From contig JADLSH010000212.1 of the NCBI GenBank assembly GCA_016169945.1, forward strand, positions 528,001 through 592,000: DNA of 64,000 nt. Direction: 5' to 3'. Shown here one piece after another: positions 1 through 9,753 of this stretch. The stretch's first letter is position 1. Each line of letters opens with the position of its first letter. Under the pieces are notes generated by a model that was not told the origin of the DNA, searched no databases, and saw only the letters and a program-made list of their open reading frames with translations. The translations under genes and the position numbers were made by a program. Origin of the DNA: Trachythela sp. YZ-2020. Its lineage: Eukaryota; Cnidaria; Anthozoa; Malacalcyonacea; Clavulariidae.

Positions 1-629
1 TCGAGAGACGCGAGGAAAAACGTGTTTACTCTCTGGCAACAGGACACGCGTCATCCGATAGCTTAAAATAATATGTGGTTTGTCCCGGTTCATATTACAT
101 ATCCAAATTAATTTGCATGTTCATAAATTATCTAAAAATTTTACAATTATTGTTGATATAAACCTGAATAGGCAATTCCAGCTATCGCAATGCATGCCGG
201 TAAAAGTGGTTATTATTCCATTTCGCGCCAAATGGCGGACGGAAAACGTGTATTTTACACGAAGCTATATTTTTAAATTTTTATGCTTTATCTTTCGCTC
301 CAAACACTGGTGATCAGGACTCTTAAACGTAAGTTTTGGCGAAATCCATTCGATAATTCGCGAGAAAATTGCTTTCGAGTTGACACAGGAGTGAAGCAAA
401 TTTGGCAAAAAGCTGGCTTCGAAAACTACTCTGTCGCACGTTTTGAAGTAAATAAAGTGATCGGTAAGAGCATTGTAGACAATTTACCCCTTCAAATGGA
501 GCTCTGTAACCAAAGAATCTAGATTTATTGTTTTTATGTATTTCCGACTGCTTGATTTCTACGTACAGGCAGTTAGAAATCAAAATGTTTTAGCCGACAT
601 TTTGTTAACATACCCTTAAACAATTATAG

Positions 630-990
630 GAGAACTACAGTATATCATGGGACAAAGGGCTGTTTATTAACAACTTTCAGCAATCACTGGTAGTCACTAC
701 TTACTGTCTGGAGTAGTGGGCAGACAAAGGACTTTGCATATAATATATTTTCAGTTATTTTAATTGAAGGGTTTCTTAAAAATGCCACCTTTTGCGTACA
801 CACAGCAACCAAAACACTAATTTTTGCCACTATGCTATAAACACATGTGGCCACAACCAAAAATATAGCCAAGCTATAGTCAACAGCAAAGCAGAAGTAT
901 TTTACAGTCAATACTGTTCGGAAATAACGAGAAAATTGCTAGTAAACCGGGTTTGCTTTCGCGACAAAACCATATCAAAGTGAAGCTATG
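630..990 (+). repeat. Direct repeat copy 1 inside the fold-back element
   Basis: This stretch is closely similar, in the same orientation, to 2824-3195. Both begin with GGAGAACTACAGTATATCAT and end at the tract before GAAGCTATGCTTCT. Small indels distinguish them, for example an extra AGTAAATC in the second copy. It contains no credible gene. Confidence 0.85.
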
Positions 991-2823
991 CTTCTGGGCT
1001 GTTCAAATGAACCATGCTTGCTATGCCCATACCAAGATTGTTTCATATATTGTTCTATATAAATCTGTAACCTTGGGGTCCAGTGTCGGCTGCAGCCAAA
1101 AATATATAAAACTGCTAGTCCCACAACATCGGCCATGACTGCGCGCTTGCTAGTGACGAAGGCCAGATTTTGTGTACATGCTGGGGGAGTGTCTGTGCCC
1201 CTGGAAGAGTGGGTTCTTGATTTTTAGGGTTTAAGACATACCCCCTAAAGTAAAAAGGTTACTTTATGTATGTAATGTAATGTATGTATTTATGCATTAT
1301 GATTGTGTGACTAATCCAATTGAAATTGTGTTTGACCAAAACTTGGCAAGTTGGTTGTAATGGTTCTGTTATTATTCAACATTAAATTTTGATCCATCAT
1401 TTAACTGTTAACAAGGGGAGGTGTATAAATTACCAGGGGTGGTGCAAGAGATGATCCCAGGAGATGTGCTCACCTCCTCACACCTCCCCTCAAAATCCGG
1501 CCGGGCTAGTGACTAAGTGGCTGTTGGAGTAAGGCAAGATTTCCACATTACTGGGTTCACATGAAACTTTCAAGTGGGTCAAACTGGTAGGGCTAGGCCT
1601 TGAAAGGTCTGGACTCCCCTCCAAGACTTCTATTGTCATCCTTCCAAATCTACAGGGGAAGGAGCTTAATTACAAATGTTCCAAGAGTGCTCATCAACAA
1701 TCAAAGTTTTTTAATCCGCACCAAACATTCTAGATTGTGAATCGTTATTGGGAGGGAGGGGGGTAGGCAGTGAACAAACCAATCTGTTGTGGACCATCTT
1801 GCTGCTTCATGAAGGGTCTATGCAACTGTATGTCACTCAAGTAAATCAATCAAAAAATTTATCAAGTTCACAGGGGGTAGATGAAATCTGGTTCAGATTG
1901 GCACTTCTAAAGTGGCACCTTAGGTCCCTGTTTAAGATATCTTACTAAGAGGGGGGTGGAGATGTGAGCAAACGTCCCATTTCCCTTAGGGGGGAGTGTG
2001 AACATTTTCTGTAATTACCTATTTTGCAAAATATACACTAATTTAATTTTCCAGGAAATATGATTATATAATTTCCTTCTGTTGGCTTGGATAGCCAACA
2101 CATATTAGGCACATGCCAAGCTTGCAAGGTGAGCTAGCATGATTTGCCAGGCCATCATCTGCCTACAATAACTCATGTGGACATTTAGGTGGGAATTAAA
2201 TATAACCTTGGACTTCAAAAGTAAACAAAGGTAATTGAGTTGGCTGTTATAATAATAAAGAGAAAATCTTTGAAAATGCCAATTCTTACTATTGGGCACA
2301 CTAAAACCACCCTAACCTCTTTATCTACAACAATTGTCATGAATGTACCAACTGCGATCAGCAGCAACATGCAGCTAGTCTTTTAATTTTCCCCAAGGTG
2401 TTCAACTTCCACAGCATTTACTTAAAGTAAGCATATCTGCATGAATGCATATTCAACAGTTATTTACATATTGGTTTTAGTTGTATTGGAAAGAATAAAT
2501 TGATAGTTCACACCTCTAAGTATAAACTGTGTGGAAGAATAGGGGGCAGTTTATTAACAACTTTATAAACCCTAAAATTCAAGAACCCACTCCTCCAGGG
2601 GCACAGACATTGCACCTCCCCTAAAATTTATTTCACCTTCCAAGCGGGCAGTCATGGGCTGCAACCACAAGCCTTCCGAATGTAATGTGGGACTAGCAGT
2701 GTTGCATATTTTTGGCTGCAGCCGACACTGGACCCCAAGGTCACAGATATATATAAAACAATATATGAAGCAATCTTCGTATGGGCATAGCAAGCATGGT
2801 TCTTAATATGAACAGCCCCTACA

Positions 2824-3195
2824 CAATTATAGGAGAACTACAGTATATCATGGGACAAAGGGCTGTTTATTAACAACTTTCAGCAATCAGTAAATCACTG
2901 GTAGTCACTACTTACTGTCTGGAGTAGTGGGCAGACAAAGCATATAATATATTTTCAGTTATTTTAATCAGGGGGTTTCTTAAAAATGCAACCTTGCATA
3001 CACACAGCAACCAAAACACTAATTTTTGCAACTATGCTATAAACACATGTGGCCACAACCAAAAATATAGCCAAGCTAAAGTCAACAGCAAAGCAGAAGT
3101 ATTTTACAGTCAATACTGTTCGGAAAAAACGAGAAAGTTGCTAGTAAACCGGGTTTGTTTTCGCGACAAACCATATCAAAGTGAAGCTATGCTTC
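2824..3195 (+). repeat. Direct repeat copy 2 inside the fold-back element
   Basis: This is the second copy of the segment at 630-990, in direct orientation although the sequences on both sides of it are inverted relative to the left half of the element. It has no coding potential that I trust. Confidence 0.85.
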
Positions 3196-3982
3196 TTGGA
3201 CATGTTGACAAAATGTCGGCTAAAACATTTTGATTTTTAACTGCCTGTACGTAGAAATCAAGCAGTCAGAAAATACATAAAAACAATAAATCCAGATTAT
3301 TTGGTTACAGAGCTCCATTTGAAGGGGTAAATTGTCTACAGTGCTCTTACCGATCACTTTATTTACTTCAAAACGTGCGACAGAGTAGTTTTCGAAGCCA
3401 GCTTTTTGCCAAATTTTCTTCACTCCTGTGCAACTCGAAAGCAATTTTCTCGCGAATTATCGAATGGATTTCGCCGAAACTTACGTTTATGAGTCCTTAT
3501 CACCTCTGCTAAAAATACAACTTTTAAACCAGTATTTGGAGCGAAAATAAAGCATAAAAATTTTAAAATATAGCTTCCTGTAAAATATATATTTTCCGTC
3601 CGCCATTTGGCGCGAAATGGAAGAATAACCACTTTTACCGGCATGCATTGCGATAGCTGGAATTACCTATTGCCAGAACAGGATTTAGAATTTCCCAGCA
3701 ACTGTTATAGAAAAGTTGTAGCTAAAAAAAAAGGAATATTGTTGGAAAGTTTCATTGCCTTTGAAGAAGTAAATGTTTTTTTTATTTTTTGAAAATCGCA
3801 TACAAATGACCGAAAACGTTGAAATATAATTCCCGCACGCGGTATAAATTACCAAATGGCCATATAAGGTTAGTGTCGCTTGCTATAAACCAATGAAAAT
3901 CCGCCATCTATTCAATTAGTTTATATTTTTAATTAATTGTAAACAAAACAAAATTCAGAGTGTTTAAAAGGGGTTTGGTGGA

Positions 3983-4141
3983 AGACGCGGACTGCGGACG
4001 CGGACTGCGGACGCGGACTGCGGACGCGGACTGCGGACGCGGACTGCGGACGCGGACTGCGGACGCGGACTGCGGACGCGGACTGCGGACGCGGACTGCG
4101 GACGCGGACTGCGGACGCGGACTGCGGACGTCGACTGCGGA
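3983..4141 (+). repeat. Left terminal minisatellite, 13-bp unit, about 12 copies
   Basis: The unit is ACGCGGACTGCGG. Because 13 is not a multiple of three and the unit lacks stops, long open frames appear on both strands here; they repeat every 13 residues and are artefacts of the array. The last unit is slightly altered (GACGTCGACTGC). Confidence 0.95.
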
Positions 4142-4142
4142 C

Positions 4143-4446
4143 TGCCTCTATATTTATAGAAAATATTTTGCCTTTGGGTTGTGGGAGAAATATTGTCGCA
4201 CTACTGCGCATGCCCATCTCGAAGTTTATGAAAAATACGATATTGTTATTAAATAATTTATAATAAAAGCTATAAATGTTCAACCTTCCATTAGCTCTCT
4301 CTTCAAATCGCCGGTGCGCTAGTGTAGTTGTCTATACACTCGCTTTTTATACTCTATACCACATATCTTAACCTAACATATGCACGCAACTTACTGATTG
4401 ACGATTGTGTTGTTGTTCTTTACCCATTATATGCTTTTGTTGATCT
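4143..4446. repeat. Left subterminal inverted repeat of the 9.9 kb element
   Basis: This is the reverse complement of about 12913-13190, including the tract ATTGTCGCACTACTGCGCATG and the TATA-like stretch before CTCTATACC. The homology is interrupted at 4446 by nested elements and resumes at 6829 (CAACAAAAGCATATAATGGG matches CCCATTATATGCTTTTGTTG at 4425). Confidence 0.9.
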
Positions 4447-4528
4447 GTACAGAGTCAGTAGAAGGCGAGGGACTGGTCTGGAAACTGTAGTGTTAATCCA
4501 ATTACAACTCTATGATCGCGCGTGCATA

Positions 4529-4538
4529 GTCACGTGAC
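4529..4538. promoter_or_regulatory. Palindromic E-box GTCACGTGAC in left inverted end
   Basis: This perfect 10-bp palindrome is the kind of site bound by bHLH-leucine-zipper factors. It lies about 120 bp upstream of the THAP start codon. The same site recurs in the right inverted end (6026-6035), just upstream of the opposing gene, so the inverted ends may act as paired promoters. Binding is inferred. Confidence 0.4.
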
Positions 4539-4659
4539 TAAAGTAGGTGCACACACTACTCAGACTTGTTACATTATCAAGAATGTTGTCATGTTCAAAG
4601 AAGCGTTTCATTCATTTTTTGTCACAAATTTCGTTTTAATTCTCTCTGGGTTTTACTGT

Positions 4660-4900
4660 ATGCCTGGTGCAAACTGTGTGTTTCCGGATTGTGGAGCAAA
4701 CCGACGAGAGAAATATGATGGGATCGGAATATTTCGAATCTCACAACGAAAATCTCCATTCTACTCTGCTTGGCGCGAAGAAGTTATCAGTATTATCAAG
4801 AAATATCGGGTGGTCGATGAAAGCTTGAAGCGGCAAATTCAGGCCTGGAACATTAGTATATGCGAAAGGCATTATCGAAAAGAGGATATCGAGTTTACAA
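4660..4900 (+). CDS. THAP-domain protein, first exon
   Basis: About 80 residues that match the THAP zinc-binding domain (C2CH). The start MPGANCVFPDCG gives the first two cysteines, followed by GIGIFRIS, a tryptophan (SAW), and the closing C-x2-H in ICERHY. THAP domains bind DNA and are found in P-element transposases and many chromatin proteins. The exon ends at ACAA followed by GTAAGT, a strong donor, so the rest must be spliced in. No later exon is seen before the palindrome or the opposing gene. A start 69 bp upstream (4591) is also open, but the ATG at 4660 puts the first cysteine at the usual position near the N-terminus. It is probably a transposon gene fragment. Confidence 0.8.
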
Positions 4901-4942
4901 GTAAGTTACGGTAATTGGCTTAGAGATAACTTTGTTTTTCGC

Positions 4943-5382
4943 CAAAAAAACAACAGATCCATAAAGCCCACTACATTTCACATCACATTCATCGTCTTCA
5001 GCAAACACAAGAGATTTTTTGTCGGTGAAAATCCATAATTTGTTCGATTTTCTGACAATCTCAGGATGCGTGGCTGTCGATACCCGGGGATATTCAGTTG
5101 AGAGCTCGCGAGTTCGAATTACACTCTTTATTGTTATTGGTTGATTCGAACGCGTTCACGCCGCAACAATGTAATGAACCAATAACAATAAAGAGTGTAA
5201 TTCGAACTCGCGAGCTCTCAACTGAATATCCCCGGGTATCGACAGCCACGCATCCTGAGATTGTCAGAAAATCGAACAAATTATGGATTTTCACCGACAA
5301 AAAATCTCTTGTGTTTGCTGAAGACGATGAATGTGATGTGAAATGTAGTGGGCTTTATGGATCTGTTTTTTTTTTGGCGATT
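4943..5382. repeat. Near-perfect 440-bp palindrome
   Basis: The left arm (4943-5139) and right arm (5182-5382) are reverse complements with almost no mismatches. The spacer is about 42 bp and contains GCGTTCACGCCGC. Any transcript through it would form a hairpin of about 190 bp. The apparent reading frames on both strands are mirror images and carry no recognised domain. Confidence 0.95.
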
Positions 5383-5861
5383 CGATGCATTATTATGCGA
5401 CGCGAGAAGGATTTGTGAAGCTGATGCGAGTTCGTTGGAGCTGTATTTACCTGCCTTCTCCTTAATATTACATATAATACCATCCCCTCGAAGTGGATTT
5501 AAAATCACACCAAGTCAACACCGAAAAGTCGATTGCAACTTGTAGTAGAAGTAAGTAACTTTATTTCTTCATTTGACACAATATTTTAGCAATATTTTGA
5601 CAATATATATTCGACTATCAAGTCTACTATAATTTGCTAATATAAAGTACCCTAACCATCAATAATAAATATATATTTAATTCCATCATACCATTTCTGG
5701 CACATAACATAACAGACATAACACATACACATAATATACCATAAAATACAAACAGCAATAATAAAAAAATATTAATAAAAAAATATTAAATAGCAACAAT
5801 GTGAGCTTGGGATGCCTGTGCACGAACATGTTCATGTTAAACAGTTAAAGCGATTTCTTAC

Positions 5862-6002
5862 CTCTTCGATTGCGATATCATTTTCTTCTTCTACGTCTTC
5901 GTTATTGCCATCACCAAATAAATCAACGACAAAATCTAACAAATCCCCTTCGATAAAATCTTCGTTCTGTTCGTGTGTACTGAAAGTTGCGGCCATTTGC
6001 AT
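5862..6002 (-). CDS. Acidic first exon, opposing the THAP exon
   Basis: It starts at ATG 6002 (a second in-frame ATG lies at 5996) and encodes about 47 residues rich in Asp and Glu, for example DFVVDLFGDGNNEDVEEEN. It ends at GAAGAG followed by GTAAGA, a good splice donor. The start is about 24 bp downstream of the E-box in the right inverted end. Nothing downstream can be joined with confidence. No domain is recognised. Its mirror arrangement with the THAP exon suggests the second gene of a two-gene transposon. Confidence 0.5.
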
Positions 6003-6025
6003 TGCAAATATGTGCACCTACTTTA

Positions 6026-6035
6026 GTCACGTGAC
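6026..6035. promoter_or_regulatory. Palindromic E-box GTCACGTGAC in right inverted end
   Basis: This is the counterpart of the site at 4529-4538. It lies directly upstream of the minus-strand acidic exon. Confidence 0.4.
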
Positions 6036-6117
6036 CCGGATTTTACTATCAACCGAGTTGTAATTGGATTAACACTACAGTTTCCAGACCAGTCCCTCGC
6101 CTTCTATTGACTCTGAT

Positions 6118-6830
6118 CTGTAGTGAACAAATACGTTGAATTACCCTGCGATTAACATTTTGAAAAACATGATGGCAAGAACGCAATCAACGTCATTTTT
6201 AAATGTTTATTGTTCAAAGTTTGTCTGATGTTTATTGTTCAAATGTTTGCTCAGGAATGCTCCTTTTACGCGTTATGATAAAATTTGTAAAAACACATGT
6301 CAAATGAATTATAAGCACACCGATAAAGAAAGCACATCTTCTCTGAGATTGGGATGTTTAAATACACGATGTTTTTCTTTAACAATCATGTTTTTCTACA
6401 TGGATATTGTGAAAAATATAAAATTTCAATGAACATATATCTTAACATGTACTATTATGCAGTGGCGGAAGAATATGCAGGTTGCTGGCGTAGCTGTTGC
6501 GCGAAGCCGTTGTTTGCTATGTAAGAATTATGTGTAATTATAGGACAAGGCAATGCTGTGGCGTTGGTTGAGGCTGTAACGGTTGTAGTGGAACTCTCTG
6601 CCAGTCAGACTCTGCGGTGCCGTGGTGGCTGAAACTGTACTGCTCAGTGCTCCCTGTGCAGATGGTGGTATTGGTTGTAAAAATTGTGCTGGTAATTGTG
6701 ATAAAACATCACACATTTAAAAATGACGTTGATTGCGTTCAAGAGTACATGTTAAGAAAGTAAAAACTCTTGCCATCATGTTTTTCAAAATGTTAATCGC
6801 AGGGTAATTCAATGTATTTGTTCACTACAG
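6118..6830. mobile_element. Small inverted-repeat element, about 0.7 kb
   Basis: The inverted ends of about 85-110 bp (6118-6205 and 6708-6830) share GAATTACCCTGCGATTAACA and the tract around AACGCAATCAACGTCATTTTT. A minus-strand frame inside (6716-6528, rich in Ser, Thr, Gln and Pro) may be a remnant of coding sequence but has no recognised domain. Together with the neighbouring element it splits the left inverted repeat of the 9.9 kb transposon. Confidence 0.75.
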
Positions 6831-6849
6831 ATCAACAAAAGCATATAAT

Positions 6850-6960
6850 GGGCAGTCCTTGAAACTCAGGTCGGCATTCGGCAATGCCGGCCTAAATGCC
6901 GACCTGCAAAGCGATATGTGTAGATTTAGGTCGGCAAAATTTTGCCGACCTACTTTCAAA
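6850..6960. repeat. Clustered GTCGGC hairpins
   Basis: AGGTCGGCATT and its complement AATGCCGACCT enclose CGGCAATGCCGG, and a second hairpin GGTCGGCAAAATTTTGCCGACC follows. The second motif also occurs at the inner edge of the right inverted repeat (near 12865), so this lies at the boundary of the inverted ends. Confidence 0.7.
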
Positions 6961-7369
6961 TACGTCTCGGCATCTTTCACATACGCATTTTCAACGATGA
7001 TGTTTTAATTATCAGGTTTTGATCATTAGCTTGCGTATCAAAATACGCTTTGCGAGTATCAAATTTAATTAAATCACCATTGATTGACATGTTTACGCAC
7101 AAGCAAATACATATTTTCGTGCAGGGGTTTTCCCAGTGGGTTTTCCCCATTTTTCAGCGCAACTGTTTTTGCGTATTTATAGTCTACAGGTTTAAAATAA
7201 GCATTGTTTTAGGGGAAAAATGCTTAATTGTAGTGCAAGATTTTCCAGACATTGGCAATTGACACTTGAAGTATTATATAAAAGTACTGTAATCTTAACA
7301 TGTAATGACTGAATATACAACAACAAGACCTTAGCTAGCATGACTCCCGTGAATACTCAACAGGGGCGG

Positions 7370-7620
7370 ATCCAGCCTCCGAGTTTGACCGTGTCAGGAT
7401 AAAAGGTCCGGTTCCCCTAGGGGGGTACCGGGGCATGCCCCCCGGAAATTTTTTGAAATTTCGAGCCCGCAAATGGCATTTCCTGCATTCTGAGCGTCGG
7501 ATTTATTTCTAAAATTCGTTCTCAACGAACCCGAAAATTTTGAAATTTCATGCCAGGAAATGCCATTTCCTGCATTCTGAGCTGGGCATTTATTCCAAAA
7601 TTGTCCTCTAAACACGCGTA
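7370..7620. repeat. Dispersed repeat with GGGGCGGATCCAG end and duplicated 90-bp unit
   Basis: It begins CAGGGGCGGATCCAG, a type of end common in animal interspersed repeats. The segment with GCAAATGGCATTTCCTGCATTC recurs about 100 bp later. A partly matching inverted end (TGGCGGATCCAGGGGGTG on -) lies near 12640, so the two may be ends of one older insertion. Confidence 0.45.
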
Positions 7621-7980
7621 TTTTAGACAAAAAAGAACATGAAAATGACGCAAAAAAATCGAAATATCTTAGTCAATACTTAAAATATCAAATTATTATC
7701 TTAAAACACAAGAATAGTAAGGAAAATTCATTTTGGTCCATGTTGTAACAGCAGCACAATAGCAATTGGGGAAAAAAGGCTTTAATGAGACTGTTGAGTT
7801 GTCTTAACAACAGTATTAAGTGTTCAGAACTTTGAAGTCAAACCGGAATAATATTTGGAATTTAGACCAGTTTCCACCAAGAAAGATCCCTTGCATTTGA
7901 ACCATAGAAATATCTATTATTTTTATGATTTGAACAGATCATTTTTGTAAAGAAACTCAAAACTTTATTACCTTGACTCC

Positions 7981-8013
7981 TTGATAAGATAAGATAAGAT
8001 GAGATAAGATAAG
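7981..8013 (+). repeat. GATAA pentanucleotide array
   Basis: About six copies of GATAA with one variant unit (GATGA). Confidence 0.85.
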
Positions 8014-9753
8014 AGTGAATCAGAGTGAAACACATTGTATTCTATTCTGCCTGTCACCAGAGTGACCAGACAATATTATTCACTTGATATACCATTGCAA
8101 TAATATAAAAGGTGCAGTCTGATGATATATAGTAGACATGGAATAATGAACACAGAATTTGGATCATTAGATGTGGCTTTGCAACCATTATATTTAGTTG
8201 CTGTTCTTATTAACCCCAGGCTCACAGAGTCAGGCTAAAAATTTAGCTATTAATAGCTAATTGGCTTTGTTAACATAAATTGATATTGTGTTATGTTTGT
8301 CAAAGTGCCAAATGCATGATTTCTCTAGCAATAACATGAATACATTGAAACATACTACCGTTCACATATGACGTTTTTCCTAGGCCACAGAAAATGTCAA
8401 CCTGCCTTGGTAGGACCAGTTCTTATTTATAAATGACTTATCATTGTCTAACAGCTGCATGGCTTCTGGGGGAAGGCAGTTTCATAGGAAGGGATTCTTC
8501 AGGATAAGGTATATCCTTTGAGTTGTAAGGAGATTTTAGTGTCGTCCATATATATAGTGTTAAAATATTCTACAACAGAAGATTTATAAACAAACACATG
8601 TCAAGCATTGCTAGGATTTTGTTCTGAAAATCTCTAATCCTACAGTAGTAAGTTGCTTTACCTTCAGCATGCACAACAGTGACAGGGTACAAAACAAAAC
8701 TGGGCTGACTAAGTACTGAATGAACAGATAGGGAGAAACAGACCAGGAAGGATATATGGACAAAAGGATGAGAAAATTTCTCTTCATCTGGCATTTTTAT
8801 AATTGAATAAGTGATATATATTTGTAGACCATATAGTACATCAGCTAAGTAAGCTTAGGCAACTAAGCGGTTCTACTTAGCAACAATTTTCCTGAAATAG
8901 ATGAAGTTGGCCATGGACCCATATCCAATACTGTACAAGAAAACCTGCAAATTATGCATTTATAACATCAAAACTTATACAGTATGCACTATCCTGATGA
9001 ATTGTGGAAATAATGATAAACAATTCTCCAAAATACATTCTAAAGGGCACTGTACCGTCACATGCTCTGTCCTCCTCTGGCCCCAACCCTCCCCAACAAC
9101 AACCCCAAAACAACAACTGATCAAATATCTTATATATATTTACAGTAACACAGCAAAATTGTATCAATTTGTAGGCAACCACATCATATAAATCGTATCA
9201 CGTTTTCACTGAATTTAAATAAAACTAAATAAGGTTATAGGGACTTACAATCACCGACCAGGCAGTGATACACTGATACTGTCACTGAATCACTATATAG
9301 ACTATATAATTCAGCAATTTGATGGATTAGAAAGGTCACATTTGACATAAACACACACGAGATTTATACGACGCGAAATCGCGCCTCATTTAGTTCTTAA
9401 ATATTCTGACTTAATTTACATAATGCACGTATTGGTTTGTATATTCGTCTAATAGAAGTATATTCCAAGAACAAAACGAGAATCCTTACCTTATAAATTT
9501 TTAAACATTGCAACATTTTTGTTTAAATCTCAAAAATTCACAGGACAAATAAACTATATATACAAATAGTTTCCTAAATAATTACGAGTTTGTATAGCTG
9601 TATCTTTAATACAACAAAACCATTATCTTCGGTTTCTTCGATTTGCAATGCAAATGCGAAGTAGAAGTTAGCCGCCGAGATTCTACCGAGAATTTACCGA
9701 ATACAACTCCTTGGGCACTATTGCGCAACGAAAACATGGCTACCGTGTCTCAC

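Larger units (their letters stand above)
165..3670. mobile_element. Composite fold-back DNA element, about 3.5 kb
   Basis: The outer ends, about 165-612 and 3197-3670, are inverted copies of each other and include the shared tract around CGCAATGCATGCCGGTA. A second inverted pair lies inside (about 1000-1230 and 2575-2815). Between the two pairs lies a 360-bp segment (630-990 and 2824-3195) that is repeated in direct orientation. The middle (1230-2575) has no convincing reading frame and no recognisable transposase. No clear target duplication was found at the outer borders. It is best read as a non-autonomous fold-back element or two merged copies; the superfamily is unknown. Confidence 0.75.
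4447..6120. mobile_element. Nested element with two head-on first exons around a palindrome
   Basis: The inverted ends are about 115 bp (4443-4556 and 6010-6120) and share GGCGAGGGACTGGTCTGGAA. Reading inwards from the left end there is a THAP-domain first exon on + (4660-4900); from the right end an acidic first exon on - (6002-5862). Both end at good splice donors. A 440-bp palindrome lies between. No downstream exon is recognisable, so this is probably an internally deleted derivative of a larger two-gene element. THAP domains occur in P-element-like and other transposases, so a P-like origin is possible. Confidence 0.7.
6990..9740. other. Interior of the 9.9 kb element, no gene seen
   Basis: This part holds a dispersed repeat (7370-7620, with GGGGCGGATCCAG and a GCATGCCCCCCGG tract followed by a 90-bp unit repeated twice) and a GATAA array (7981-8013). 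The rest is AT-rich non-coding sequence. Short open frames here lack family features and splice context. Confidence 0.6.

Noticed and set aside
3960..4256. Long open frames over the left minisatellite, both strands
   Set aside because: They are produced by a stop-free 13-bp repeat read in three frames; each repeats every 13 residues.
5098..5418. 106-residue frame across the palindrome
   Set aside because: It is a mirror product of the two arms, with no domain.
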